A DNA stretch of 64,000 nucleotides from Amoebophrya sp. A120 (taxonomy: Eukaryota > Sar > Dinophyceae > Syndiniales > Amoebophryaceae): positions 3,713,253 through 3,777,252 of the forward strand of contig CAJINV010000005.1 of the NCBI GenBank assembly GCA_905178155.1. Direction: 5' to 3'. The translations under genes were made by a program, and so were the position numbers. Shown one piece after another: positions 1 to 13,607 of this stretch (the first letter of the stretch is position 1; each line of letters opens with the position of its first letter). The notes below the pieces were generated by a model. It made no database searches. It was not told the DNA's origin and saw nothing but the letters and a program-made list of their open reading frames with translations.

Positions 1-3000
1 AGACTGATTGTGTTCGTCCCAACGGAAGCTGGTGTTGTCGCCCTTGTTTGGCGGAGGTAAGACAAGGCCGACAAGCGTCCCGGTCGAGCTGCTATTCTCC
101 GCGGTGGACGGCGACGGACCTAAATGTTGCGCAAGATAAGCACCACCAGACCTACTACCAGCAGAATTGTTGTTGCTTCGCGCACCACTGCACTCGAGGT
201 TAGGATTGCTGATGCTCTGTGACCGCCGGAATAGACTCTGGCTGTGTAGTTGCTGCTCCCCGTGCATCACAACAGCAGCCCCACCGGGATCGCTGCTCCC
301 CTCGTAGGTCGCTTCTGTGATAGATCGCGGCAAGGCAACCTGCGGTGCGGACGGAAGGTGAAAGCTGGATTCGCAGTTCTGCGGTAAGGTTGGAGACGTT
401 GGGAGGAGTAGGTTGGGAGCTGCAGATGCTGGGCCCCCGCCGGTGGAGCTACCTGGTAGTTGTGCCTGGTGATAGTGCGTCATCGAAGCCCCGCCCGCCG
501 GGTTCGAACCCTGACTGCCGTACTGCAACGCGTGATCGCGGAGAGGTACTAGGGGTTCGTCGCTCCTCTTCCCCGCGATGGCCCCAGCACCGCCCTGGTC
601 GACACTGCGCACGCTCATTTGTGGTAAGCAGAATTCAGCGGCCTGATGAAAGTTCATCTTGTTTTCCTGGTTATAAAAATCTTTGATCTCGCCAAACTGC
701 AAGTTCGCTGTCATGTTGCCCGGTGGCGCTGGCGGACTGGTCAGGTTAAATTCCTCCATTTGCTCCGAACGATCTCCGGGGCTCGGCTTCCGCTTCAAGT
801 TGTCGCGCAGCTTCTCTTTTTCCTTACTCCCGTGCTTGTGTCGATGCGACGTCTTGTGGTCTTTATGCAGCTTGTCATGATCCTTAACCTTAGATGTTGA
901 TTTGTGGTGCCGCATAGGAGATGAAGAAGCCGCTGCGACGGGCGAGCCGGTTGGATACTCAACGAGCGGATTTGTGTCAACGGGCGCAGTCATCGTGTTC
1001 AGATTCAGTGGACTGGACTTTCGCTGATGATGTTGCCGGTGGCGGTCCTGATGCTGATGATGATGATGGTTGCGTTTGTCGCCTTTCCCATGAGCTGCAT
1101 CTTTCTCCCTAGTTTCGTGCGAATGATGCTGGTGACTTTGCAAATTTGGGTTGTTTTCCGAAAATCCCTGATGCAACAAATTCTCATCCGACCCGCGGCG
1201 CGTACTGTGGTGATGATGCCCATGATGCCCCCCGCTGTGCTTGCCACTGGCTCCGTGATGACCACTGTGGTGGTGTCCATGCGCTCCTTTCTCGCCCTTG
1301 AACATGCGCTTTACTTTTGCCGTTTTCAGAAAATTGTACACATTATCCGGATCCGCGGTCCGCGCGTCCAGAAACGACCTTCTTTTTTTCGCCCGCTTCG
1401 GCCGGTGCTCCGGGCTGCACAGACCACCGCCAGCACCTCCGGTTGTGGTTCCGTTGTTGTTCTTGCTGCGGCTGCCATTGCTGGAAGTTATCGACGCATT
1501 CCGAATTCGGGAGGAGCTGGGGTTGCGGAAAGCGGAAGAAGCAAAGTGATGCTGACCACGGAAAGAGGACGGTAACGTAAGCTGGTGGCCGTGGTGCAGA
1601 AGGGAACGAGGATGGCCGTGGGAAAAATGATCGTGCTCGATGAAAGCAGGTTGCTTACCACTAAAGCTGCCGTGATTTTTGTGTTGGTGCTGGTTGCTGC
1701 TGTTTAGTGTTGTATTCTGCTGGTGATAAAATGGCAGGTGAGCACCAAAGTTACTAGAACTACTAGACCCGGAACCTTGAAGATGATGGCCAACATTCGT
1801 TGCAAGTCCCCGCAACGCGGCCCTGGAGGATGATCTGTCGAGAGACTGACACCGCATGGAGTTACTGTCCGACAGCCCCCGCCCCCGAGGATGAAAGAGG
1901 CTTGAGTGGTGGTGCGCGAGGCCACGAGACCGCAAGTTTCGGTTGTGCAGCCATTCCAAGTACTTGGTGCTGCTTCTTATGTCAGAAATGCCGCCGTGTT
2001 CCTGACCACCAGCCCGGTCCAGCGATTGTGCCCGAATGCTTGCTGATGTTTTGCTGCTGGGCACCATCTTCGTAGCGCGCAGGTCATATCTTCCGGAAAA
2101 CATTTGGCCTGCAGCAGAAGTGCTTGGTTGGAGGCCTTGGCTCGCGCTAGTACCACCACTTTGCGCACCAGCTCCACCGTTGTCCTCCGCGGGACCCAAT
2201 GCTAAGGACGACGCAGAACTGCCCGCAGAGAAGTGAGGATTCGTGTTGAATGAGTTGTAATTGTAACCTGCTGCTGGTGGTGCTGAAACCTGCTTGTGCT
2301 GCAAATTTTCCTCTCGCTCCTGCTCGCCTTCATCTACTACTTCGTGGCCGCGGGCAACCTCGTTGCTCGCTTCGTTTTGGAAATAACCTGTCCTCGTCCG
2401 GGAGGCGGATGAACTATCGGGATTTTTTTCTTTGGTCCCCGACACAAGTTGTGAACCCGACACCGCCGGAGGCTTCAATAAAAACTCCACCTCTTCCTCG
2501 TCACTGGTAAGAACTGACATCACCGGCTGCATTTTCGGCGGCGTGCGAAGCAGGAGAGGATCACTGTTCACCTGCTCTAGCGTACTGCTGGAACTGGGAA
2601 CAAGGCGATGCGAATTACGAGGATCAACATCTTCTCCTCGCTCAACATCGTCGGCACCACGACTCTCAGCTCCAAGTTGTCGCGGCAATCCTTGCTCCTC
2701 TCGGAAGCAAAAATTGTCGTGCGAAGAGGTGAATAGTAACCCTTCTGTAGATGCGAATGGACAGGGACTGGAGAAACTCTTCATGTTACTGACTCCGCCG
2801 GGGGGTGCCGGCAGCTCGTCGTGCTCGGGCCGCTCGGCCTCGGCCTGCGAGGGACGTAGCTCTGCTGCGTCTTTGGACTTCGTGGAAGTTCGCGACATGG
2901 ACGAGGAAGTAGCGTGCATCTTCCGCTCCTCGGACTTAATCTTGTTTCCAAAAGAGGATGAGAATGATGAGCCGGACGTCAGTCTAGAATTCGGACAGCG

Positions 3001-6000
3001 CGCGGGCAAGTCGGACGGTACGAGATCCTCGTTGCTGCCGTGTAGCTCTTCAGATGAACTCTGCGAAAAAATAGATTGGCGGAAAGTCGCGAAGTGATTA
3101 TCTTTTTCGCCACCGAACTGAAGGGTCTCCCTGTCAACATCCGATTTTGGCGAGTCTTCAGGTAGAAGGAGATGATCGCTGAAAAGTGGCTCCCCGGTAA
3201 CGCTGTTGACCAACCGTCTACGAATTCCCTGTCCCCCGGTCGTTGTCTGTTGTTCCGCGATCATCCTCTTCCGCGGCCCCAGAGCAGAATCACAACCCAG
3301 CTCGGTGTTGACTACATCGGCGCAACTCGTTTTTCGCGTTCTCGTGGTTTCTTTTTCGACCAGTTTTTCTTTTTCGCAGGTCAGGGAAAGTGGGGGCACA
3401 ACCACGACATCCTGCAGCGAAGAGCTGGATGAGCACGGCCGTTGAACAGCAGGAACCACGCTAGGAAAATTCGGATCGTTTTTTGCTGCTTGATCATGAT
3501 CGTTGTATTTCGAACAACTTGACCTTCTACCGGTCAGGCTTTTTCGGTTGATGCTCGTTCTGCCAACAGCACCACCGACGACGGTCGTTCCGTGAGTAGA
3601 ACTGCGCCGGGGATGAAATTGTTGTATCTGCGAATGAGCACCAAGAGCTCCCATAGTACTCGTGCTTTCCTGAGGCGTAGCTGGTGGCAGGGGTACCGGC
3701 ATCTTCAAATCTGTCAGCAACGGCTTGCCATCGGGGCCAATCAAACTCAAAGTCGGCTGCTTGTTCGCGGAATTACTTGCGCTCTTCGCTGTAGTTCTCC
3801 GAAGTGAGGACCGGTGCCCGGGATTGCGACCGTCCGGCGCACCAGCTCCACCCTGTGACAAACGCTTGCCTTGCGTGCCGGTCGCGCCGCCCCAGTGGAT
3901 TACCTTTGAAGACGAGGAGGAGGCACTTAGCGCCTGGTTGTACAGAACCAAGTTTCCACTTCGAAGAAGATTTCGCCCAGAATAGTTGTTTCTCGAACTG
4001 CTTCTAACTTTTCCCGTGTTCGAACGGGGAAGCAACCTGCCGGATTTCTTCGGATGCCGCCGTGCAGGGGGGGACGAGCAACCGTGGTTCATTGCTGCTG
4101 TTCCGCTGGCGTGAAGATGATCTTGATCTCGTCCTTGTTGCATCAAAACGACATGGTCTCCCGCCTCAACAAGCCCTGTAGTTGTACCTCGATGATGTTG
4201 ATGGTGATGGTGGTGCAACCGCCGTCTCGCCAGCTTGTTCTCCAACGATTTACTGCGCTTCTTTTTCTTCAATTCCTTTTTTGGCCGCCGGAAGAACATC
4301 TGCCGGTGTTTGGACAATTTGTTGCAGGGCGTCTGTGGCGCTCCAACTACAGAATGCGAGCTCTCCATCGCGAGTGTGAGGGGGAAGGGCAGGAGAGGCT
4401 TGGACAACTCGGAATCAGATTCTTTGCCATCTTGGAGGTCTTGTTTTTGTACTACGTCGTCCTCACTCTCTTCCTCTGAGCTGCTGCTACTTTCGCTGCA
4501 TGTCAACGCCGGGTACGAAAACATGTCGCAAGAGCCTAAGCTTTTGGTCCGGTGTCGACTATCAAAGGTATTCGTTTCTGGTCTCGGTATGATAATGCCA
4601 GAGCCGCGCCCCGCCTCCAGGGCGACCGCACCGTGGCAGTCGGCTGCAATATCGGGGATTACACTTCTGCGAGCCCGGCGGTCGTGCACTAGTGGAAGCG
4701 GCAGATCAGGAAGATGTTGCTCCACAAGAACTGCTTCAGAACCAGTCTTGTTGCTATCCGGGTGTGGAACAGGGGACACGTCGTCGTTACCTGGAACGTC
4801 ATCAAGATCTTCAGCACAGTCAACGATCTCCTGCTGGTGCCTATCAGCCTTTACTTCCTCATCTTCGCAGGGCTCGTGCAAAAGATCTCCGACTTCTGCG
4901 ACGCTTTGCAGCCCATGTTGCTCCTCATTCGACTCGGTCGAAACGGGGATTAGGATACTTTTTGTGTTTCGGCTGTCGCACGAGACACTCCGGTTGCTGC
5001 AACGGCGGTTAGTATTGGACGACGCCGCAGCGATTTGGTGCGGTGGTGCCTGGTGCTGCTCGTTCGTAATGAGTGTGGAGTACGCGGATTCCCGGCCTTC
5101 CGAGATACAACCTAACGAGTCTCGGCCGGCCGGAACCACGCCAACAGGGTGGGTCGGGACGATCATGCAGCCACCCACAACTCCCGGCGCTGCTACACTG
5201 TGAGAGCTCATCTTCGTCGCGTAAGCGCCGTTGTTGAAGGTGTGATGCGGAAGATAACTATGGTGGCTAGGATGATTCAGATTCGTGGAACAACCTAGCA
5301 TGGTCCCAGTACTACTCCCACCAAACGCAGCCCCTCCGATCCCCCCAACATTCGACACAATCGAGTGTCTCGTTCCCGCTGAACTCGGCGACCCGGCGTT
5401 GCAGGTCAGCAAATCCTGTTCGTTCAACGATTTTCTCCCGCCTCCATCCGAGGAACACAGCATGGCGCCCGCGTGAATTCTCGCTTCAATGCTGTTGTAT
5501 TTCTTCTTCCCGCTATTTCTCAGCGTCAATAGCAACACGTCCATCACTAATCCGGCCGAGTTTTTGCAGTTCTTTAAAATCTCCACCCGGGTCTTTTTCA
5601 AAGAGCAGAGGGGAAGAAGGTTTGGCACCGCTAAGCCGAACAGCAGCGTAGCCAGAATGGCGGCGATCACAGCGAGCGGCCGACGCCAGATAGTTGTGAA
5701 TATGTCGTACGTGAAGTCGTTGCTGAGGGCCTGGTCGATGTTATCCAGGATGGGGCCGAGGGCGTTAACCTGGAGGTGTATTTTGGTTTAACTGAAGATG
5801 TAGGTAGTGGTAGCTGTACAGAAATGGATTTCATGTAAACTTCTGACGCAAGGCGTCGGCGTCCTGGATACAGTTACAGCTTACGACAGGATGTTAACCG
5901 AGGAAAACATTAAAAAATGCAATTGATTATGGTGCACGATCATCATGCTCGTCCACCACCATACCTTCGTCTCGTATTTGAACAGCACTGCAAGCGACGC

Positions 6001-9000
6001 GAAGCTGACAATGTTGAACGTCAGGGAGCCGATGTGACAAGGCCTGGTGAAGTGCGGCGGCAAATACGCTTTTGCCGTTTCGAAGACCCAGATGACGACG
6101 AAATTCGCAATCACAAACGTCGCCAAATAGCTCGCCTTTTCCGGTAAGAAATGCACTGCGGAATGAAAAATCTGCGGATTCGCATGCGGATCCACCAACC
6201 CCTCGACGTCTTCCGGCATCGGATCTGCAACTGTGACGATTCTCCGCGGTAACCCGTACAACAGTAGTAGTACATACAATAAAGCCACGACGATTGCGCA
6301 GAGCGTCCCAATCAAGTAAAACACCGCCTGCGACGCGAGCCGCTCCACCGAACCGAGTTGCCACATGTATGGATTGTAAAACTGTCTGGGTCTGGAAACT
6401 TGTGATGCCGGGTGGCGTATCATGAAGAGGCCACAAATGCTGGCTCAGCATGACAAGCTTTTGACCTTCTAGGTGTTGCCTACTCTGCATGACAAACTGC
6501 GTTTCTGCATGACAGCAAAAGGGGGATCTTGGGTAACGTGCGTGACAGATTTAAGAGTCATGCCAGACAAGCATGACAAATCTGGCAATCTTCCAGACCA
6601 AGACGTATTTGCATTTGATAACATGTTCAAGACGACAATACAACCGGAGCTGGTCCAGGGAATCCCGATGGACTGGTGGTCTCCCAAAACCTGAGAATGA
6701 ATCTCCCAGGTCGCGCACAAAGCCGTGAAAACGGTGATAGCGAGCGGTAACTTTGTGCCTTCCGACACATTCTGCAGCCAATGTGGGATAAATCGCTGGC
6801 TGCCTCGCTCGTGCCGCCAGGACGTAACGGAAGTTGTGTAGCTTGGTCCAGGAGCTCCAACATTTTTGTTCTTCCCGTGGTCCGAAGAAGCAGTACCACC
6901 ACCAGCCCCGCTTCCACCAGAATTTGGGTTTATTTTATCTTTCGCTCTCATCTGTTTCACGAGCTGCTGCACTGTGATTTTCGGTCTTTTCAGCAAGAGA
7001 CCACTACTTGATGCAAAGTAGCTGCTCTGTCTCGTTCGCCGTCCTGGCGCGGTTGTCGTAGTTCCGTTCATCTTGTTCCGTCTTTTGTCACAGCAGCTAC
7101 TGCAGCCGCGAAAGGAGAGCGAGTTTTGCGACGGTGCGGCCTCGGCCAGGACGAGTAAGGCTTTGGACTTCAGCAAATGGTTTTCCAAGTGTAGATCGTG
7201 CAACTCCTCGTCGTCCATCATTTTCTGTTCAATTTCCTCGTGATCGTCATCCTCCGGATCGACAAGTTTGCCCCGGATTGAGGAAGCGGTGGACTGGTGC
7301 GCCGGAAATAAATTCACCAAAGAAGAAGTCGGATGTGACAAATGGTGTGCCGTAGTCGGCGCACTGAGGACTTCTTGCATCGTGTTTTGACTGTTTGTTC
7401 CAGTTGTTAACGTTACCCCAGGCTGCACGAGCTGCGGGACTTCTAGCGCATGTGACGTTCCAAGTAGAGCACTGGCATCGGGGGCAATACTAGTGGCGAG
7501 ATGACGTCGCGTTGGTGTTGCAGAGTTGATGCTTTCAACGTAATTTGTTCCATATTGGCGTTGGACATTCGTGTTCTCGCCAGGAGAGCTGGCGGCGTTT
7601 GGTCGATAGTTTCCTGATAATTCAGTGGCCTGCTCTTTCGACGAAAAAATAAGCGCGGAAGGCGCTGGAGATGAGCCCGGCATATTTTCCAAGACTGTTG
7701 CTTTGCCCGTCTCGGCTCTCAAAGGAACGAGGGGCGGCTGCAAGTTCGATGCAAGAACTACAGGGGCGGAGAGAAGTCCGGGACCACCTGCTATACCTTC
7801 GCCAATCGTTGCGGCTGGCGCTTGGTAGCCCTGCTTGTTTTCTTCTCCACCGTTACGCCATCGTAACGGTGGCGTCCCGTTCCTTTCACATCCTGCTTCG
7901 TGATCATGATGTGAAACCCCTACTTCGGGTTCGTCTTTTCGCGATGAAGAAGACCGCACCAGTGGGGTTGACCGTAGAATGCTATCAGCTACCACGGAAT
8001 TTTCACTGTCGATCAATCCGAGGACTGCGAGGTGGGACTCATCGACGTTTCGTGCAGGTTCGATTCCCCCTTCGTACTGCGGGCCCGATGAAGATCCGCC
8101 TTCAATAAAAAGCTCGCCGCGGCAGCTTTTGAGCTCAGGTTGAAGTAGCCCAGAGCCAGCAGATCTCGTCCCCTTTTCTTTCTCTGCCGATGCCGAAAGA
8201 ACTTCTGGTTCTGTCCCCGACCTACTATCATACTCTTGAAACGTAAAGGCGCGACACATCGGGTCCTGTGCAGGGCTGCGCGTGCTTTGTTCGATGGCTG
8301 AGCTCTCATTTCCACGGCGCTGAGGTTGTTCCGCCGAATCAAGAGGCTTACTACCTCCTCGCTTGTCTCCGACATATTGTCCGGCCGAATTCCGACCAGG
8401 GGCAGCTTCATCTCCGGAAGGACTCAGAGAGAAGTTAGTCTGCTTTTGCTGCCGTTCCTGTGATCTAGTTTCTGATGCAAAGGAGGGTCCTCTGGACCTT
8501 CGGGGGTGAGGACCACCCGCCAGTTGTCTGCGAAACCGGTCCATGGAAGCCGCAGCGGCAGCATCGCCCTGCAGCCCGAATCCGGGCAACGACGTCATTT
8601 GCTGCGACTGCGTCGTTCCCCCGCTGCTGTTGAATAGGGAATCCGAGAGCCGCGGCCGGGATTTCTGGGCGTCGTTATAGTCATAGATGGACACTGTGTT
8701 CCGGTTTTCGTCTTCGTATTCATCGTTGTGGTCGCTCTGAAGATCCTGAACAACAGACGACTCCCGGGAAAGCGTGCTGCCCTTGCGGGAAGTAGATGAA
8801 AATTTAAACCTCACTCCGCTGGATGCGGTTCCACCCCCTGCGACGTTCTTCATCCGATCAAGCGTGCGTTGGTTATGTTGCGGCGTCGTGCTAGCACTAA
8901 TTGGCATTAGGTTTCCGGTCGCGGTGTCAAGCTCCTGCTCCCCGTAGTCGGCGTTGTTCACGACACCGCGGCGACGCGGCCCAGTGCTGTCGCCGCGATA

Positions 9001-12000
9001 TAGGCCTGAACGCCGACGCGCCGGCAAACCGACGAGAGAGCCAGTCCTATCGCGCCGACCTCTCATCCTGCTCAGGTGGCTGCTTGTATTGACGTTCGTA
9101 CTTGCTGGGTTATTACATTCCGCGCTGTCCACTCGAATAAGGCGTGATGTTGAGCTTGTTTCTGGACCAGCAGCACGCCGGTCATGATCATCGGTGTCTA
9201 AAATATCCAACTCAAACGACACATTTCTGCTGTTTTCTCTCGACGAGTAGGAAAAATTTTCGCCGTGGATCAGTTGCAATGGCAACAAATCTCCTTGTTC
9301 CATGTTTGTTTGGTCCTGATTATGATTCAGATTATCAGCGTCAGAGTCACTATAATTATCGGAGTCAACGTCATTGATTCCGTCCGAATGCGAATGCGAC
9401 GATCCCATGTTGCGGTCCTGGTCTGTGCTATCGACATGAAGGTCGCCTTATGAAATGTAAAAATGTCTGGGTCTGGGAGAATGCAAGTTTGTCATGCTTG
9501 TCTGGCATGACTCGGGAGTCTGTGTTGCATAGGCACGAAAAAGCCTTCTTACCTGTCACGCAAAAACGCAGTTTGCCATGCGGAATACGTAAGACATGGC
9601 AGCCAAAAAATTTGTCATGCATAGCTGCGTATTGCAGTGCGTCTATCATTCACTTTTAGCATTACAAGTTTCCAGACCCAGACATTTTTACATTTGATAC
9701 GCCTTCTCCTTCAAGACACACTCCACCGCCACCACGCTGAGTTCTTGTCCTATTCGTCGGGGTGTCAGGCGGCAAGGAAGACATGTCCACTTTCCCTACT
9801 ATCTTTCTACTGGTGTAGTTATCCGCAGCACTTCGGCGGCGCTGGACAGAACGGGAAGAAGTAGATGGTGCCACGGGGCCGGTTCCGGAGGATATATTTG
9901 AAGCACATAATTTCATCGCCGCAGCTGCAGCACCACCTCCACCTGACCTTGAGCTTTTGGACGAGCTGCAAAAATTTTGCAGGTTGTAAACACTTCGTTG
10001 ATTTTCATCCTGAGGTGGACCTCCGCCATCGTCGTCGTGGAATCTTGTTCGGTGGTGGTACACGCGGTCCTGAATGTTTGATTTGGAACTCGTCCGGGAA
10101 CCGCGAGTTAAAAATGTCGCTGACGTTTTGCCTTTCTGATAATTATTCTGGTGATCATGTTGTTCTTGAGACGAAGTGGTGTGCAGCGCCGGGGGCTTCG
10201 TATTAGCGCCTGCTTCCTGTTGATGGTGCGTAGAAGTAGATCCTCGTGACGCCGACCCACTTCTTGTTTTCAGAAGTGCACCGGTAATTGGATCGAACTG
10301 GTGGGCGACGGGGGCTCCTGACGGAACAATACCCGGAACAACTGCTCCCCCTTCGATGGACGTGGTCGCTCTCTGCCGTCGAATTATATCACCAACCTTC
10401 CGACGCGCTTTGCTGCTCCGCGAGGTCCGTTGCTGGCCGATCACTGCTCCGTACCCTACGGCGGAAGTGCTACTGCTAGCTGCTCCGCCCCCAATATTGA
10501 TCGTCGCTCTTGATCGTACCGGAGCGGGAGGAGCTCCTCTTGAGCCAGAATAAAGGCCGCCCTGGTGTGAATGATTTATGTGATCCTGCCTGCTGGTAGT
10601 GCTTTTCGGCAGCTTTTCCCTGGGTGACGGCTCGAACAAAGCCCCCAAGCCCGTCGAGCTGTGTGCCCCTTGAGAATTCTGCGGCCGCTTGATCTGCGAC
10701 AGAGCGAGCTGCCGTGTGTAGTGCCGTGGAATGGATAAGCAGTTTCGAAACAGTGCCTCCTGGTGGTCCACCTGTTCTCGCTCGCTAAAATACTGCGCAG
10801 GATCCGGCTGATGTGCAGGAGCTACAGGAACTGTTACTCCTGCGGCGCGATCCGTTGGACTGGCCAGGAAAAGAACAGGAGCTGCAGGTGTAGTAGAATT
10901 GTTTACACTGGTGACTCCGGCGGCTGCAGCCGTTTCTTGCTGTAGTAGTTGCGACGATTGAGCTCCTCCGGGACCAAGCTGCACACAACTTCCGCCAACA
11001 TTCGATGCGCTGAGCCGAGCCGCCGGGGCAGGTGGCCTACTGCTACTGCCCGAATAGGAATACGCAGCCCCGACCGCAGATGTTTCTTCCCCTGGCGCGG
11101 AGAGCTGCTTCTGCGTGGCTGCACCGGTGCAACCAACTTCTTCTGGCGGCGGCACCGGGGGCGCCGCAAGTCCGGAAATTGGTTGGTCCTCCGGTCCCCC
11201 TGTAGCTCGCAGCACCGACCTCTCCGCGGTTTTCGATCTCGGGGGGAAGGACACAGACGTTCCCTCCACGATTGGCACATTGCCTGAAGTCCTGCTCGTC
11301 CGCCGAGCTGGTGGCAGCTGTGCCAGAGGTGCCGCGCTGCCACTTGCAGCCCCGCCACCACCTCCGGGGCGACTGGTGGTTGTTGACGTTGATGTGTAGA
11401 ACAAATTCCCTGGCCCCGTGCTACTTGTCGCACCGCCTCCCGCTGTGATTGTTGTAGCCCGGAGATCATTGCTTTCATCATGACCCTTTGCACTACGAGC
11501 AGCTCCCGGCGCGGCGGCGCCGCGGGCCCCCGCATACTGGTTCTGCGGGCTGTGCTGTTGAAGATCATTTTTCCTATTCCCGCTTCTCTCTCCTGTTCTA
11601 ATAGATGATGAATTCGGGTCGTCAACAAGAACGACCGCACCTGTGCTAGCTGCTCCAGCTCCGTTTCTGCCGGGAATAGAGCTGCCCCTTCCACCGAGGC
11701 CGCCGCTGCCACTGCTCTCGAAGGCAGCACTGTTGTTCCAGCGCTGCCGTGCCAAGTCATCCTCTTGTGTTACCGAACGCCCACGCTGGCTAATATTCTG
11801 TGGCGCACCTCCAACAGCGTAGAAGGTCTGCGCTGCAGCTTGTGAAGATGAATCTAGCGACGATGCGGCGACTTGCTTCTCACCTCGAGGATGTTGGCCT
11901 CTACCAGTGCGTTCGACGTCGGAGTCGAAAGTTGCAGCCTCGTCTTGACCTCCGGCAGGCCCGGCCCTGGATGTTCCACTAAAAATCGGCTCGCTCTTAC

Positions 12001-12112
12001 TGGTGCTGCCGGTTCCTTGCCGCTGCTGGTCGCCCACATCTTGATGCTGGTCCGGTAAATTTCGAAAACTCGAAGTGAAATCGCGAGTAGAAGGCTGCTG
12101 GAAAGAACTCAT
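1..12112 (-). CDS. Giant multi-exon membrane protein, 3' end off the window
   Basis: Four exons join in one frame: 12112-9700, 9443-6621, 6362-5899 and 5769-1, giving about 3823 codons with no stop before the window edge. The first two exons (about 1745 residues) are Ser/Gly/Asn/Gln-rich and look disordered. A hydrophobic core of about six predicted helices follows, from roughly 6780 through exon 3 into 5620; examples are AVFYLIGTLCAIVVALL and LATFVIANFVVIWVF. The last exon (1923 codons) is again low-complexity, with a His-rich stretch near 1020-1290. The ATG at 12112 opens exon 1; an ATG at 9408 lies inside exon 2 and is probably not the start. Two introns are introner-like elements and one carries a GTTAAC direct repeat. 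I recognise no family, so the function is unknown. The reading frame was checked by eye for stops over most, not all, of the last exon. Confidence 0.72.
5770..5898 (-). other. Intron flanked by a 6-bp direct repeat
   Basis: GTTAAC occurs at the end of exon 3 (5893-5898) and again at the start of exon 4 (5764-5769). Removing one copy plus the intervening bases joins ...MFSS to VNALGP in frame (phase 0). The donor would be GTTAAC and the acceptor CTCCAG, so it also obeys GT-AG. The alternative donor GTAAGC at 5884 puts exon 4 in a frame that stops within about 35 codons. No TAT/ATA termini are seen, so this may be an old or different kind of insertion. Confidence 0.6.
6368..6620 (-). mobile_element. 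Introner-like element, family 1
   Basis: A 253-bp element interrupts the giant gene. Its ends are inverted copies of the family-1 terminus (TGTCTGGGTCTGGAA inside the left end, TTCCAGACC inside the right). It starts TAT, ends ATA and is flanked by ACATG at 6363-6367 and 6621-6625. Removal of the element and one ACATG joins VVLNM to WQLGSVERL in frame. Its body closely resembles the element at 33741-33998. The left TIR has several mismatches. The splice borders are not GT-AG. Confidence 0.85.
9449..9699 (-). mobile_element. Introner-like element, family 1, well-preserved ends
   Basis: A 251-bp element with ends TATGAAATGTAAAAATGTCT and its near-perfect inverse finishing ATTTTTACATTTGATA. The 5-bp flanks CGCCT (9444-9448 and 9700-9704) are identical. 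It separates two long open reading frames of the giant gene (816 and 979 codons). Excision with one flank copy joins LEGEG to DLHVDSTDQDRNMGS in frame. The canonical GT-AG options examined give a frameshift or stop. The interior has the motif TGTCATGC in several places, as in its relatives. Confidence 0.88.
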
Positions 12113-13607
12113 GTAGGGTTAATGGGTATAGAAGGGGAAGAACTTTATCTAAGAGATGAATTTTGTCCGTGAGTACTAAAGGGCTCTACTTCATCGGGGA
12201 ACTTCTATCAATATCTTTCTACCAAGTCAGAAGTGACAACATAAATTTAACTGTTTCGTAATTTATTGGGGTACGAGGAAAGTTGTGCCTCGAATAGTGA
12301 TCTATCAAAGTAGCACTTGGCGACCTCGTCCTGTAGTTGTGTAGATGATCATGACTCCATTCTTTTGCTCGCAAAGTTGTCTCATGCTTCTGATCCGAAG
12401 ATCAGAAGCAACCACTGGATACATATAGCAGAGAATCGTAAAAAAAAGACAAACGAAATTGAAAGCAGGGATCTGCGCTGGTCCTGTGATCACCTGGTGC
12501 TGATCGCAAGGACAGCATAAATAGATCCTCCGGGGGCGACGTGATCTTGAGGATATCGGGGACCTTCATGACCAAAAAAACAAAAGGAAATCGAACTCGT
12601 GTGGCATTTCAAAGCCGGATCTTCCACCAGGAGGGTCTTCCCTGGTCTGGAGGGACGGAAAGAACATCCAAGCGTAAGCAGAAACAAAAGCGTTTCTTTC
12701 CTCCAAGAACTTGCGGAACTTTTACCGTTGTAGATCCATCTAGGAAGAAGATTGAATCGAAAAACTGCAGCGATGAACAGATGCTCCGTGAGCAGGCCAC
12801 AACCGCGGCTCGAGGGACGCGCTGTCGGTTCCCGCGATGCGGATACGTCCACTCGCACCACGCAAACGCAAGCTGCTCGCTGCATGCGCCAAAAGATCTT
12901 TTTTTTTCTCGTTTACAATGCGCTTCATTGCTTTATTTCTTTTGTTCACATTTCTTTCTACTTATTTTCGCACGATTTTTGTTTCTGTGCGGCTGTGATG
13001 ATGCTAAATTGTACAGAAACTCGATGAAGGCTACATTTTCTTTTCTTTTGTAATTTATTCCTTCTGTTTTTGAAACTTCTTCAGTTCTTTTTTCATCAAC
13101 AGCAACAGGGCGCGTTTGCTGCCCCCTCGAAACGGAAACCTCTTGTTGCTTTTGCGTACCAAGATCATTCAGTTCGTATTCTGCGCGCAAACAGTCATGT
13201 GGCGCAAGGAGATAAAAATGACTTGAAATAAACTAGACTCGACTTAGGCATGCTCCTATTGTAGGAAGCAGTAGCTGACGCTGCGGTGGAGAAGGCAATC
13301 ATCTTCTTCGTGGGGAACGACGTTGATCTCGACCGTCTCACTCCCTGTTCCAGTAACAAGTAACTTGTTCCCTGTTCAAACAAGTCCTCTTCTATTGGAT
13401 GAAGCACATTCTGAGCCCGATCACGTGGCCCGCGAGCGCAATCGGAAGGGAGACCAAGGGGAACCACTCATAGGGCGGGAAGAAAAAAAACACTGCTGCA
13501 GGTTCGTTTTGGAAGAGTCGCAATCTGAACATGATTTATTCTTTCGCGCATAACTTTGATAATTTTCATTCAAGTATTTCATCTCTACCATTGCAGGATT
13601 CCATCAC
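12113..13607. other. Intergenic, no supported gene
   Basis: Open frames of 60-170 codons occur on both strands, for example 12541-13053 plus and 12490-12885 minus. They overlap each other in antisense, show no family signature and do not connect across plausible introns. The stretch holds the presumed promoter of the giant gene and the 3' flank of the membrane protein gene at 13608-16756. No promoter motif is identifiable. Confidence 0.5.

Noticed and set aside
500-525. GGGTTCGAACCC, a tRNA B-box-like sequence (similar at about 8053-8066)
   Set aside because: No A-box or acceptor stem pairs with it at tRNA distance, and both sites lie in open coding sequence of the giant gene.
2432-3097. 221-codon plus-strand frame
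   Set aside because: Antisense to the open last exon of the giant gene, with which it shares the Ser-rich composition.
12541-13053. 170-codon plus-strand open frame
   Set aside because: Antisense frames overlap it, the peptide is unremarkable, and all supported genes are on the other strand.
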